Shown here one piece after another: positions 34,400 to 43,780 of a stretch of 64,000 bases of DNA (position 1 is the first letter of the stretch; each line of letters starts with the position of its first letter). The position numbers were made by a program, and so were the translations under genes. The notes beneath the pieces are model-generated. The model worked only from the letters and a program-made list of their open reading frames with translations, made no database searches and was not told where the DNA came from. This DNA comes from Coriobacterium glomerans PW2 (lineage in GTDB: Bacteria > Actinomycetota > Coriobacteriia > Coriobacteriales > Coriobacteriaceae), in the NCBI RefSeq assembly GCF_000195315.1, contig NC_015389.1, forward strand, positions 682,001 through 746,000, read 5' to 3'.

Positions 34400-35258
34400 A
34401 TTTCACTGCGACATGAACAAGATGGCACCCGATCTCGGTCGTCCCGTTGTCTCTGCGTGCGATCCGACGTCCGCGGCGGCGCTCGAATGCATTCACCTCG
34501 GGATCGATTTCGGTGGACTCAGCGCTGTAGAGGACTTCACGCTCAGCGTCGGCGCGACACGCATCACCGGTCTCATCGGCCCCAACGGCGCGGGAAAGAC
34601 CACGGTGTTCAATCTGCTCACGGGGGTCTACCAGCCCACGCGCGGCACGATCCTTCTGAACGGAGCGGATACGCGCGGCAGAAGCGTCGCGCAGATCAAC
34701 CGCATGGGCATCGCGCGCACGTTTCAGAACATCCGCCTCTTCGACACGATGAGCGTCGAGGAGAACGTCATGGTGGGCCTGCACAACGAGCAGCGCTATG
34801 GCGCGGTGTCCGGTGTTCTCAGACTGCCTTCGTTTTGGATGCGCGAGCGCGCCGCGGCCGCGCGCGCCCGCGAGCTGCTCTCGATCTTCGATATGGAGAC
34901 TCTTGCCGGCCGTACCGCCGGTTCGCTGCCCTACGGATTCCAGCGCCGCCTCGAGATCGTCCGGGCGATCGCGACCGGTCCGAGTCTGCTTCTGCTCGAT
35001 GAGCCCGCAGCGGGCATGAATCCATCTGAGACGACCGAGCTGATGGAGAGCATCGCCAAGATACGGGACGCATTCGGTATAGCGATCATGCTCATTGAAC
35101 ACGACATGAATCTTGTGATGAACATCTGCGAGGTCATATGCGTGCTGAACTTCGGCCGCATCATCGCGACGGGCACGCCTGAGCAGATCCAGAGCAACGA
35201 TGAGGTCATCGAGGCGTATCTCGGTGGATGCGGAAAGGAATCTGCGCAGCCATGTTGA
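34392..35258 (+). CDS. livG: Branched-chain amino-acid ABC transporter ATPase LivG
   Basis: A 288-aa ABC ATPase. Walker A is GPNGAGKTT, Q-loop ARTFQNIRLF, signature SLPYGFQRRLEI (a relaxed form of LSxGxQ, usual in LivG), Walker B LLLLDEPAAGM, H-loop EHDM. About 30 extra N-terminal residues precede the nucleotide-binding domain. It energises transport as a heterodimer with LivF. It overlaps livM (8 bp) and livF. Confidence 0.94.
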   Translation: MSRFHCDMNKMAPDLGRPVVSACDPTSAAALECIHLGIDFGGLSAVEDFTLSVGATRITGLIGPNGAGKTTVFNLLTGVYQPTRGTILLNGADTRGRSVAQINRMGIARTFQNIRLFDTMSVEENVMVGLHNEQRYGAVSGVLRLPSFWMRERAAAARARELLSIFDMETLAGRTAGSLPYGFQRRLEIVRAIATGPSLLLLDEPAAGMNPSETTELMESIAKIRDAFGIAIMLIEHDMNLVMNICEVICVLNFGRIIATGTPEQIQSNDEVIEAYLGGCGKESAQPC

Positions 35259-35953
35259 GCGTCTACAACATCAACGTGTGGTACGGGGCGATCCACGCGA
35301 TCAAGGGCATCTCGTTTTCGGTCGGTGAGGGCGAGATCGTAGCGCTTATCGGGGCGAATGGCGCCGGCAAGTCAACGACGCTCAGGACCCTGTCCGGGCT
35401 CATGCGCTCCATGACCGGTTCCATCGAGTTTCTCGGTGCGGACATCATGCACGCGCCGCCTGAGACGATCGTGCGCCGTGGACTCGTGCAGGTCCCGGAG
35501 GGACGACGCGTATTTCTTGAGATGACCGTCGAGGAAAACCTCGAGATGGGCGCCTTCACCCGTCCCAGAAGCTCGATCGCCTCCGGCCTCGAGCGCGTCT
35601 TCTTCCATTTCCCGCGGCTCAAGGAGCGCCGCCACCAGATGGCGGGCACGCTCTCCGGTGGCGAGCAGCAGATGGTTGCGATGGGGCGCGCGCTCATGGC
35701 GGACCCGAGGCTTCTCGCCCTCGATGAGCCCTCGATGGGGCTCGCGCCCATTTTCATCCAGCAGATCTTCGATATCATCGGCGAGCTCAACCGAGCTGGC
35801 ACCACGGTGCTTCTCGTCGAGCAGAACGCGCGCATGGCGCTTTCGATCGCGACGCGCGGCTATGTGATCGAGACCGGCAGGGTCACGGTTTCGGGTACCG
35901 GCTCCGAGCTCATGAACAACGATGACGTGCGCAGGGCATATCTCGGCGGCTGA
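35252..35953 (+). CDS. livF: Branched-chain amino-acid ABC transporter ATPase LivF
   Basis: A 233-aa ABC ATPase. It starts MLSVYNINVWYGAIHAI, the typical LivF opening, which favours the ATG at 35252 over 35228. Walker A GANGAGKST, LivF-specific VQVPEGRRVFLEMTVEENL, signature LSGGEQQM, Walker B LLALDEPSMGL, H-loop VEQNA. Last gene of the liv operon; a hairpin follows 13 bp after the stop. Confidence 0.95.
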   Translation: MLSVYNINVWYGAIHAIKGISFSVGEGEIVALIGANGAGKSTTLRTLSGLMRSMTGSIEFLGADIMHAPPETIVRRGLVQVPEGRRVFLEMTVEENLEMGAFTRPRSSIASGLERVFFHFPRLKERRHQMAGTLSGGEQQMVAMGRALMADPRLLALDEPSMGLAPIFIQQIFDIIGELNRAGTTVLLVEQNARMALSIATRGYVIETGRVTVSGTGSELMNNDDVRRAYLGG

Positions 35954-35966
35954 TGACGACGGTCTC

Positions 35967-35986
35967 TCTCGGCGAGCGCGCCGAGA
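35967..35986 (+). terminator. Hairpin terminator after the liv operon
   Basis: TCTCGGCG-AGCG-CGCCGAGA, an 8-bp perfect stem just after livF. No U tract. Confidence 0.55.
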
Positions 35987-36069
35987 TATCGGTCTCGCGG
36001 CGAGAGGCGCAGGTGTTTGACGCGAACGTGATGGGCGAAGCCTCGTCATCTGCGTGAGACGGGTTCGCG

Positions 36070-36110
36070 TATAATGGCTCTGGATACGAAATCAGCCCGC
36101 CGAAGCGGGC
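36070..36110 (+). promoter_or_regulatory. -10 element and leader hairpin upstream of the recJ-type gene
   Basis: A perfect TATAAT (36070-36075) has no good -35. It is followed by a tight hairpin GCCCGC-CGAA-GCGGGC (36095-36110) in the predicted 5' leader, ending 18 bp before the small leader ORF. Confidence 0.45.
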
Positions 36111-36128
36111 CAATGCGAGGACTCGACT

Positions 36129-36227
36129 ATGAAGCTCTTATCCTTCGCACCTGAGGGCCGTCTCGGCTATCAGGTGCTGATCGGTCCCGACTCATCTCAA
36201 AAGGGGGCCGCCCATGGCATCGCTTGA
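36129..36227 (+). CDS. Putative 32-aa leader peptide overlapping the recJ start
   Basis: ATG 36129 is preceded by GAGGACTCGACT (good site and spacing). The frame reads MKLLSFAPEGRLGYQVLIGP, then a short polar tail, and stops 14 bp inside the next gene. It sits just after a promoter and a stable hairpin. It may couple translation to the nuclease gene. The first 20 residues also recall the N-terminus of FAH-family hydrolases, so a gene remnant is an alternative. Confidence 0.4.
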   Translation: MKLLSFAPEGRLGYQVLIGPDSSQKGAAHGIA

Positions 36228-39200
36228 GGGATGCAGGCGCTGGACAATGGTTTCCGGCGATCGCCGATCCGCCGGACTGCTTGCTGAGGAGCTGGGAGTC
36301 GCCCCGCTCGTCGCCAGAATCATGGTCGCACGCGGTATCAGCTCGGTGCGCGCCGCGAAGCGCTTTCTCGAGCCCTCGCTCGATCGTGACTGGGGCGATC
36401 CCCTCGCGATCCCGGGCATGGCGGATGCGTCGATGCGCCTCGCCCGAGCGATCGAGGAGCATGAGTCCATTGCGATATTCGGCGATTTCGACGTCGACGG
36501 CATCACATCGACCTGTCTGCTCACCGAGGGCCTGCGCGCGCTCGGTGCGCGCGTCCAACCGTTCATCCCCAACCGTTTCGGCGAGGGCTACGGCATCACC
36601 GAGACCGCGCTCGAGCGCGTGATCCGAGCGTGCGCGCCCAGCCTGATCGTCACCGTTGACAACGGCATCGCCGCCGGAGCGGAGGTGGACTACCTCTGCG
36701 AGCGCGGCATCGATCTGGTCGTGACCGATCACCATGAGCCGGGTGAGTCGGTGCCCCAGGGGGTGCCCGTGGTCGATCCCAAGCTCGAAGCGAGCGGCTG
36801 CTCGCATGAGCTTGCGGGGGCGGGCGTCGCTCTCAAACTCGTGCAGGCCCTCGGCGACAGATCGGGTGCTCCCGACCTGTGGCGAGGGCTCACCGATCTC
36901 GCCGCGCTCGGGACCGTATCGGATATGATGGAGCTCACGCCCGAGAATCGCGCTCTCGTCGCCGACGGGATCGCCCGCGTGCGCGACTCGTCGCGACCAG
37001 CCTTCAGCGCGCTCGCGTCGCTGGCCGGAGTCGATCTGAGCGCCATGACGGCCGAGGCGCTCTCCTTCTCCTTGATCCCGCGCCTGAATGCAGCGGGTCG
37101 CCTCGCCGATCCCGCGCTCGCGCTCGATCTCCTGCTCGAGTGGGATCCCGTCGAGGCGGGTCGGCGCGCCGCTGAGCTGGAGAAGATCAACACCCGCCGC
37201 CGTGAACTCGAGGCGGAGCTCGCTGAGGACGCCCTCGCCCTGGTGGGACGGGCCTCCTGTATCGGCCGCGTCATCGTCGCGGGCAAGGAGGGCTGGCACG
37301 AAGGCGTGAAGGGCATCGTGGCGAGTCGGCTCGTCAACCGTTTCCATGTTCCCGTCGTGCTCTTCTCGATCGAGGGTGGCATCGCACGCGGATCGGGGCG
37401 CTCAGTCGGTTCCGTGAACCTGTTCGATGCGATGAGTCGCTGCGCGGATCTGCTGATCCGGTTCGGCGGCCATGCGGGTGCCGTCGGCGCCACCCTGGAT
37501 GCCGCCCGACTGCCCGACCTTCGCGAGCGTCTCGCGGAGATTCTCGATGAGCTGCCAGCTGAGGCCTTTGAGGATCGAGCTGAGATCGCGACGGAGGTTG
37601 CTCTCTCCGAACTCGATGTCAAGACGGTGGCGCAGATATCGGTGCTCGAGCCGTTCGGTCGCGGCAACGCGGCGCCTCTGCTCGCGGCGCGCGGAGTCAC
37701 GATGATCGATCGAGCCGGAGTCGGCAGGAGCGCGGATCACATGCGTTTCCGGGCGACCGACGGGATCGCGACGGTGCCGGCCATCATGTTCAGGGCTCCG
37801 GACGTGCAGGAGCTGTGCGCATGTGAGAGCGCCGTCGACCTCGTGTTTCAGGCGATCGCCGAGCGGTGGCGCGGTCAGGTCAAGACCAAGTTGCTCGTAA
37901 AGGATATCCTGGTGCGCTCACCCGCGCCGATTCGGTCGAGCGCACCGACCGCGGAGCCGCGCTCGCCGCTCGTCGTCGAAACGGGTGAGTCGGTCGCGCC
38001 TCGCGCAGACGCTGAGGAGGCGTCCGCGCGGCGGGCGCGATTCGCAGCGCTGACGCAGGAGGAGCTCACGACCGCCTTGCTTCAGGCGTTCATCGGCGAC
38101 GGCCGGCTCCACCGAGCGCAGCGCGAAGCGCTCGATGCGCTGTCGCAGGCGCAGAGCTGTCTTGCGATCATGGGCACCGGCCGCGGCAAGTCGCTTGTAT
38201 TCCAGGTGCATGCCGTCAGGGAGGCGCTGCGCCGCGGTCGCGCGAGCGTGTTGGTCTATCCGCTGCGGGCGCTCGTGGCAGACCAGGCCTTCCATCTCGT
38301 CGGGGCATGCGAGTCGTTCGGTCTCACCGTCGGAGTCCTCACCGGTGAGACCGATTCCTCTGCTCGTGAGAGCGCGTTTGACGCATTGGCCTCCGGCGGA
38401 CTCGATATCGTCTTGACCACGCCGGAGTTTTTCACCATCCATGCAGAGCGCTTCGCGGCCTCAGGGCGGATCGGTTTCGTCGTCATCGATGAGGCGCATC
38501 ACGCCGGTCTCGCGAAGTCGGGGCAGCGCAGCGCCTATCTCGATATGCCAAGGGCTCTCGATCAGATGGACGCGCCGACCGTTCTGGCGACGACTGCGAC
38601 GGCTGATGCCGACGTGAGTTCCGAGATCTGCTCGCTGCTGCACATCGAGCGCGTCGTCGTCGATGAGTCGGTCCGCGCCAACCTGCGGCTCGAGGACGGA
38701 CGCGACCTGGCATGCCGAGAGGATCGCCTCGTCTCGATCGTCGCTCGCGGCGAGAAGTGCGTGGTCTATGTGAACTCACGTGATCGCTCCGTCGCCTTGA
38801 CGCGCATGTTGCGCAAGCGCGTTCCGGACATCGCTGTCGCCATCGCGTACTACAACGCCGGTCTCTCGCGTCTTGATCGCTGCCGCGTCGAGGACGCCTT
38901 TCGCGAGGGAACGCTCGTCTGCATCGTCTCGACTTCCGCATTCGGCGAGGGCGTCAATCTGCCCGACATCCGCCATGTCGTCTTGTATCACATGCCGTTC
39001 AGCGCCGTGGAGTTCAATCAGATGAGCGGACGAGCCGGTCGCGATGGGGAGACGGCCTGCATCCATCTGCTGTATACGCGCCGCGACGCGCGCATAAACG
39101 AGAACCTGCTCGATGCCGCAGCGCCCCCTCGAGAAGAGCTCGCGGTGCTGTATCGGGCGCTTCAGACGTTGCGACAGAGCGGCCGGGGGGGAGCCGACGG

Positions 39201-39537
39201 GGTCAGCGTTCGCGCGCCTGACGGGGAGATCGCGCAGATGTGCCATGCCATTCGGTCAACATGCCGCATCGATGAACGCAGCGTCGACGCGGGCATCTCC
39301 ATCTTCGAGGAGCTCGGTCTTCTGCGCGTCATCGGATTCGACGAGCATCGCGCCATCGAGATGGGCTCGGCGTCCGTGCGCGTCGAACTCACGCGCTCGA
39401 TTCTCTATCTCGAGGGTCTTCATGCGCGGCTGGCGTTCTCCTCATTCATGAAATGGGCGCTCGATGCGCCGTCACGTGATATGCTGGCTCGAATGAATCG
39501 CCCGATCACCCCTCGGGCGGAACATGCGATCGGATAG
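36214..39537 (+). CDS. recJ: RecJ exonuclease fused to a RecQ-like helicase
   Basis: An 1107-aa fusion. Residues about 15-570 are a RecJ single-strand 5'-3' exonuclease: motif I FGDFDVDG (89-96), VTVDNG, motif III DHH (172-174), DHHA1 motif GGHAGA and an OB-like segment. A Pro/Arg/Ala linker (about 570-620) leads to a superfamily II helicase: GTGRGKS (about 654-660), YPLRALVADQA, DEAH (about 759-762), TTATAD, and FGEGVNLPDIRHVV...QMSGRAGRDG. This resembles the RecQ core, but I see neither an RQC zinc site nor HRDC; a different C-terminal helical domain follows. In other bacteria RecQ and RecJ act together in the RecF pathway. ATG 36214 follows AAAAGGGGG. Rel follows after 11 bp. Confidence 0.88.
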   Translation: MASLEGCRRWTMVSGDRRSAGLLAEELGVAPLVARIMVARGISSVRAAKRFLEPSLDRDWGDPLAIPGMADASMRLARAIEEHESIAIFGDFDVDGITSTCLLTEGLRALGARVQPFIPNRFGEGYGITETALERVIRACAPSLIVTVDNGIAAGAEVDYLCERGIDLVVTDHHEPGESVPQGVPVVDPKLEASGCSHELAGAGVALKLVQALGDRSGAPDLWRGLTDLAALGTVSDMMELTPENRALVADGIARVRDSSRPAFSALASLAGVDLSAMTAEALSFSLIPRLNAAGRLADPALALDLLLEWDPVEAGRRAAELEKINTRRRELEAELAEDALALVGRASCIGRVIVAGKEGWHEGVKGIVASRLVNRFHVPVVLFSIEGGIARGSGRSVGSVNLFDAMSRCADLLIRFGGHAGAVGATLDAARLPDLRERLAEILDELPAEAFEDRAEIATEVALSELDVKTVAQISVLEPFGRGNAAPLLAARGVTMIDRAGVGRSADHMRFRATDGIATVPAIMFRAPDVQELCACESAVDLVFQAIAERWRGQVKTKLLVKDILVRSPAPIRSSAPTAEPRSPLVVETGESVAPRADAEEASARRARFAALTQEELTTALLQAFIGDGRLHRAQREALDALSQAQSCLAIMGTGRGKSLVFQVHAVREALRRGRASVLVYPLRALVADQAFHLVGACESFGLTVGVLTGETDSSARESAFDALASGGLDIVLTTPEFFTIHAERFAASGRIGFVVIDEAHHAGLAKSGQRSAYLDMPRALDQMDAPTVLATTATADADVSSEICSLLHIERVVVDESVRANLRLEDGRDLACREDRLVSIVARGEKCVVYVNSRDRSVALTRMLRKRVPDIAVAIAYYNAGLSRLDRCRVEDAFREGTLVCIVSTSAFGEGVNLPDIRHVVLYHMPFSAVEFNQMSGRAGRDGETACIHLLYTRRDARINENLLDAAAPPREELAVLYRALQTLRQSGRGGADGVSVRAPDGEIAQMCHAIRSTCRIDERSVDAGISIFEELGLLRVIGFDEHRAIEMGSASVRVELTRSILYLEGLHARLAFSSFMKWALDAPSRDMLARMNRPITPRAEHAIG

Positions 39538-39548
39538 GGAGGGGCACT

Positions 39549-41903
39549 ATGGATGCGAAGACACGCGCCGAGCATGATGCGTCGCTGCAACCCTTCTCGG
39601 AGATGATGAATTACACGCGCGCGGATGATCTGCCGCCCGAGATCATAGCAGACAACTGCGAGAAGCTAATTCAGCTCTGTCGAAGGTATATGAGCGTCGA
39701 GGACAGCGATCTCGTGGAGCGCGCCTACTGCTTCGCCGCCGAGCGGCATGAGAACCAGAAGCGCCGTTCGGGCGAGCTGTATATCAACCATCCCGTCGAA
39801 GTCGCCATAATCTTAGCGGAGCTCAAGATGGACTGCGACGTTTTGTGCGCGGCGCTGCTGCACGACACGGTCGAGGACACGCAGACCTCGCTCGATGAGG
39901 TCGCGAGTCTGTTCGGCTCGACCGTATCCGAGCTCGTCGACGGGGTGACCAAGCTTACGAATATCGAGGTCGGCTCAATGGATGAGAAGCAGGCGCTCAA
40001 TCTGCGCAAGATGTTTCTCGCCATGAGTCGCGACATCCGCGTGATCATCGTGAAGCTCGCTGATCGCCTGCACAACATGCGCACGCTGGCCGCTCTGAGC
40101 GAGGATCGGCGTCTGTTCAAGGCGCGCGAGACCATGGATGTCTACGCGCCCCTCGCCGATCGGCTCGGTATGTCCTCGATCAAATGGGAACTCGAGGACC
40201 TGTCGTTCTTCTATCTCGATCCTGAGGCCTACCAGCGCATCTCTCGGATGGTCGCGGAGTCACGCGAGGTGCGGGAGCGCTTTCTCAGCGAGACGATAAA
40301 GACGCTTACCGACGAGCTCAAGAAGATGGGGATGGGCGATTATCAAATCAGCGGTCGCTCGAAGCACTACTGGTCCATCCATCAGAAGATGAGACGCAAG
40401 GGCAAGGAGTTCTCCGAGATATACGATCTCGTCGCGCTCCGGGTCATCGCGCCCTCCATGAATGATTGCTATCTCACGCTCGGTGCGATCCACTCGCTGT
40501 GGCATCCGATGCCCGGCCGCTTCAAGGATTACGTCGCCACGCCGAAGCTCAATAACTACCGCTCGCTCCACACCACCGTCATCGGCCCCACGGCGCGTCC
40601 GCTTGAGATTCAGATCCGCACCGCCGAGATGCACGAGCAGGCGGAATACGGCATCGCCGCGCACTGGCTCTACAAGAAGTCGGGAGGTTGCGCCTCTCTC
40701 AAATCGAAGGAGGCGCAGCGGCAAGACGAGCAGATAAACACCCTCAGGCATTCGCTCGACTGGGCGGCCTCCGACGACATCGAGGACGCCAAGGAGTTCC
40801 TGCGCACCCTCAAGGCCGACCTGTTTGATCAGGAGATCTTCGTCTTCACGCCAAAAGCCGAGGTCATGAGCCTGCGCGCCGGTGCCACACCGCTCGATTT
40901 CGCCTACGCCGTCCACACCGAGGTGGGCAATCACTGCGTAGGCGCAAAGATCAACGGAGCCGTGGCGCCGCTCACGCATCGGCTCTCGATGGGCGAGCGC
41001 GTCGAGATACTCACGAACAAGTCGGCCAAGCCCTCACGGGATTGGCTGGCGATCGTCAACACCCCCTCTGCGAAGTCGAAGATCCGACGTTACTTCGCGA
41101 TGGCCACCAAAGACGACGACGCGGCTTCGGGCAGGGATATCCTGGCGCGTGATCTGCGACGTCGAGGCTATGGCATATCCACGGCACGATCGACTCGAGC
41201 GCTCACGCAGATCGCCGAACAGCTCAAGTACAAGCAGCTTGCAGACCTGTTCGCGGCGATCGGCGCAGGAAAGCTCGCTGCGCGCTCGGTCGGCAACAAG
41301 GTGGAGCGCCTGCTCGATCCCAAACCGCTCGGCGAGAAGACGGCCTCGGGAGGGGCCTTGAGCACTCCCGCGCCCTCCCGCGGGTCCCGGCGTTCCCCTC
41401 AGCAGGAGCAACATAGAAGCTGCGGGGTTCGCATGAAGGGTTCCGATAGCGGCGACATCCTCATTCATCTGGCGCATTGCTGCAACCCCGTCGCCGGAGA
41501 CGATATCGTGGGATTCATCACGCACGGCAGGGGCGTCTCCGTGCACCGTGCGAGCTGCCCGAATGTGAAGGGTCTGATGGAGCACGCCGAGCGTATGACG
41601 GCAGTGGAGTGGGACTGCGCGGCCGATGCGCTGTTCCGCGTGGAAGTCGTCGTCGAATGTCTCGATCGCATGGGTCTGCTGAAGGACGTCACCATCGCCA
41701 TCGGCGACGCGGGAGGCAACATCTTGTCTGCTTCCACATCGACGACCAGAGAAGGGATAGCCGTGCTCCGCTATTTGGTGGAGATTTCTGACGCGAGTGG
41801 CCTCGACCCTCTGTTTGCGGCGATCACACGGGTAGAAAGCGTATACGATGCTCGCCGGATCATGCCCGGAGAAGGCGGCGAGCAGATGAAACGGAGGAGT
41901 TAG
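39549..41903 (+). CDS. relA: Bifunctional (p)ppGpp synthetase/hydrolase (RelA/SpoT family)
   Basis: A 784-aa stringent-response enzyme. The HD hydrolase domain has LLHDTVEDT (HDxxED intact), the synthetase domain has SGRSKHYWSIHQKM and EIYDLVALRV, then YHSLHT-like RSLHTTVIGP and QIRTAEMHEQAEYGIAAHW. TGS begins FVFTPKAEVMSLRAGATPLDFAYAVHTEVG; the C-terminal ACT domain is FRVEVVVECLDRMGLLKDVT. Both activities look intact. There is a low-complexity Ser/Arg segment around 600-625. ATG 39549 with GGGAGGGG. The MBL gene begins one base after its stop. Confidence 0.95.
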   Translation: MDAKTRAEHDASLQPFSEMMNYTRADDLPPEIIADNCEKLIQLCRRYMSVEDSDLVERAYCFAAERHENQKRRSGELYINHPVEVAIILAELKMDCDVLCAALLHDTVEDTQTSLDEVASLFGSTVSELVDGVTKLTNIEVGSMDEKQALNLRKMFLAMSRDIRVIIVKLADRLHNMRTLAALSEDRRLFKARETMDVYAPLADRLGMSSIKWELEDLSFFYLDPEAYQRISRMVAESREVRERFLSETIKTLTDELKKMGMGDYQISGRSKHYWSIHQKMRRKGKEFSEIYDLVALRVIAPSMNDCYLTLGAIHSLWHPMPGRFKDYVATPKLNNYRSLHTTVIGPTARPLEIQIRTAEMHEQAEYGIAAHWLYKKSGGCASLKSKEAQRQDEQINTLRHSLDWAASDDIEDAKEFLRTLKADLFDQEIFVFTPKAEVMSLRAGATPLDFAYAVHTEVGNHCVGAKINGAVAPLTHRLSMGERVEILTNKSAKPSRDWLAIVNTPSAKSKIRRYFAMATKDDDAASGRDILARDLRRRGYGISTARSTRALTQIAEQLKYKQLADLFAAIGAGKLAARSVGNKVERLLDPKPLGEKTASGGALSTPAPSRGSRRSPQQEQHRSCGVRMKGSDSGDILIHLAHCCNPVAGDDIVGFITHGRGVSVHRASCPNVKGLMEHAERMTAVEWDCAADALFRVEVVVECLDRMGLLKDVTIAIGDAGGNILSASTSTTREGIAVLRYLVEISDASGLDPLFAAITRVESVYDARRIMPGEGGEQMKRRS

Positions 41904-41904
41904 C

Positions 41905-42582
41905 ATGGAGCTCGATACCGATCCGAAAGGCAGCATCCAAATTGAGACTGTGGTGAACGGTCCCATCGAGACGAACACGTATTTCGTGATCTCGGGCGCT
42001 GAGGCGGTGGTCATCGATCCGGCTTGGGATGGCGCGAAGCTCACCCGTGATTTCGAGAAGGGCTACCCGGGCGTCACGATTCGCGCGATCATCTCGACGC
42101 ATGGTCATGCCGATCACGTGGGCGGTGTGGCCGCGATGCGCAAGGAGCTGGGGGCTGACGTGGCGTTTCTGATATCGGCCGCCGATGCCGCGTTGATAGG
42201 GACTGCCATCAAGAGCATGAAGGAGCGCTGGGGCGTGACCGTGGAGGATCCCGGTGAGCCCTCTCGTCTGCTCGCCGAGGGCGACACCATAGAGTTCGGT
42301 GACGCGGTCCTCCAAGTGATCGAGACACCCGGTCACACGCCCGGCGGCATCGTTTTGTTCACGGCGACCGATCAGGGCGATATCGCTTTCGTCGGCGACA
42401 CGCTGTTTCCGAGCAGCCACGGTCGCACGGATCTCGAGGGGGGCGACGAGTGCGCGATGCTGCACTCGCTGACGAAGCTCGCCCGGCTGCTGCCTGCCGA
42501 CACCCACTGTCTGGTCGGACACGGTCGCAGTACAACGATGGCCGAGGAACTCGAGTTCAACCCGTTCATGTCAGCCTCCTGA
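41905..42582 (+). CDS. MBL-fold metallo-hydrolase (glyoxalase II-like)
   Basis: A 225-aa cytoplasmic metallo-beta-lactamase-fold protein. Metal motif STHGHADHVGG (His66, His68, Asp70, His71), GHTPGG, GDTLF and GHGRST give the usual binuclear site. It begins two bases after the Rel stop, and its GGAGGAG site lies inside rel. The same neighbours (rel then this MBL protein) are common in Gram-positives. It is glyoxalase II-like, but the substrate is unproven. Confidence 0.9.
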   Translation: MELDTDPKGSIQIETVVNGPIETNTYFVISGAEAVVIDPAWDGAKLTRDFEKGYPGVTIRAIISTHGHADHVGGVAAMRKELGADVAFLISAADAALIGTAIKSMKERWGVTVEDPGEPSRLLAEGDTIEFGDAVLQVIETPGHTPGGIVLFTATDQGDIAFVGDTLFPSSHGRTDLEGGDECAMLHSLTKLARLLPADTHCLVGHGRSTTMAEELEFNPFMSAS

Positions 42583-42687
42583 TCCGTCTGAAGCCGCCTT
42601 CGCCCCTTGCCGCCCCGGCAGCGGAAAACATCGGTGCGTGGTATGCTGGATGAGTTATGGGTGCAACCTTATCATGGGAGGTTTTCT

Positions 42688-43554
42688 ATGCTCGTCAATG
42701 CAACGGACATGCTCAAGAAGGCTGAGGAGGGCCATTTCGGACTCGGTGCCTTCAACACGAACAACCTGGAGTGGACCATCTCCATCTTGACGGCGGCGCA
42801 GCAGGCGAAATCACCGTTGATCATCCAGTGCACCTCCGGTGCGGCAAAATGGATGTCGAGCTTCAAGGTCTGCCGGGATATGGTCGTCGATGTGATGGAG
42901 ACGCTCGATATCACCGTGCCGGTCGCTCTGCATCTTGATCACGGCACCTATGAGAACTGCTTCAAATGCATCGAAGCGGGCTTCACTTCGGTCATGTATG
43001 ACGGCAGCCACGAAAAAGACTTTCAGGTCAACCTCGATCGCACGGCCGAGATCGTGAAGATAGCCCATGCCAAGGGCATCTCGGTCGAGGCTGAGGTCGG
43101 CGGCATCGGCGGCACCGAGGATGGCGTCACCGGAATGGGCGAGATCGCCGATCCGCAGCGCTGCGCTCAGATCGCCGTGCTGGGAGTCGATTTCCTCGCC
43201 TGCGGCATCGGCAACATCCATGGACTGTATCCGGCCAACTGGCAGGGTCTGTCGTTTGACACGCTCGCGGCTATAAAAAAGAAGGTCGGCGATCTGCCGC
43301 TCGTGCTTCATGGCGGCACCGGCATCCCGGTCGACCAGGTCAAGCGCGCCATCACGATGGGCGTGGCCAAGATCAATGTCAATACCGATCTGCAGGTTGA
43401 GTTCGCTCGTGCCACCCGGGGCTATATCGAGGCGGGAGATGATCTGCGAGAGAAGGGCTTCGACCCCAGAAAGCTTCTCAAGCCCGGTCGCGATGCGATA
43501 GTCGAGCGCACCAAGGAGCTCATGGGCGAGTTCGGCTCTGTGGGCAAGGCGTAA
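42688..43554 (+). CDS. fba: Class II fructose-1,6-bisphosphate aldolase
   Basis: A 288-aa zinc-dependent aldolase of glycolysis. Visible: GLGAFNTNN, zinc/catalytic LHLDHGTY (His82, Asp84, His85), YDGSHEKDF, EAEVGGIGGTEDG, the second zinc His in GNIHGLY, and VLHGGTGIP. ATG 42688 follows GGGAGG; the frame extends upstream to 42607 without a ribosome site. Short (285-310 aa) Gram-positive type; a related tagatose aldolase is less likely given the GxxGxxD wording. Terminator directly after. Confidence 0.94.
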   Translation: MLVNATDMLKKAEEGHFGLGAFNTNNLEWTISILTAAQQAKSPLIIQCTSGAAKWMSSFKVCRDMVVDVMETLDITVPVALHLDHGTYENCFKCIEAGFTSVMYDGSHEKDFQVNLDRTAEIVKIAHAKGISVEAEVGGIGGTEDGVTGMGEIADPQRCAQIAVLGVDFLACGIGNIHGLYPANWQGLSFDTLAAIKKKVGDLPLVLHGGTGIPVDQVKRAITMGVAKINVNTDLQVEFARATRGYIEAGDDLREKGFDPRKLLKPGRDAIVERTKELMGEFGSVGKA

Positions 43555-43582
43555 CGGCATCGGCGGATCGTACGTCATGCGC

Positions 43583-43617
43583 GCAGCCCGCATCCGTTTG
43601 AAACGGATGCGGGCTGC
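43583..43617 (+). terminator. Long hairpin terminator after fba
   Basis: Inverted repeat with a stem of about 15 bp (left arm from 43583, right arm to 43617), small TTGAA loop, no T run. Confidence 0.65.
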
Positions 43618-43673
43618 ATCCGGACTCGTGGCGAGCTTCGATCTGTGCTACTATGGTCCGGCGCGGAAATGCG

Positions 43674-43759
43674 GCCCGAGTGGCGGAACGGCAGACGCAG
43701 GGGACTCAAAATCCTCCGATGGCGACATCGTGTGAGTTCAAATCTCACCTCGGGCACCA
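43674..43759 (+). tRNA. tRNA-Leu (CAA anticodon)
   Basis: GCCCGAG...CTCGGGC acceptor stem, class II long variable arm, GTTCAAATC T-loop and coded CCA end (43757-43759). The anticodon loop is CTCAAAA, so the anticodon is CAA (reads UUG). 86 nt. Confidence 0.95.
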
Positions 43760-43780
43760 TGCGCGCAGAGTCCCGATCGA

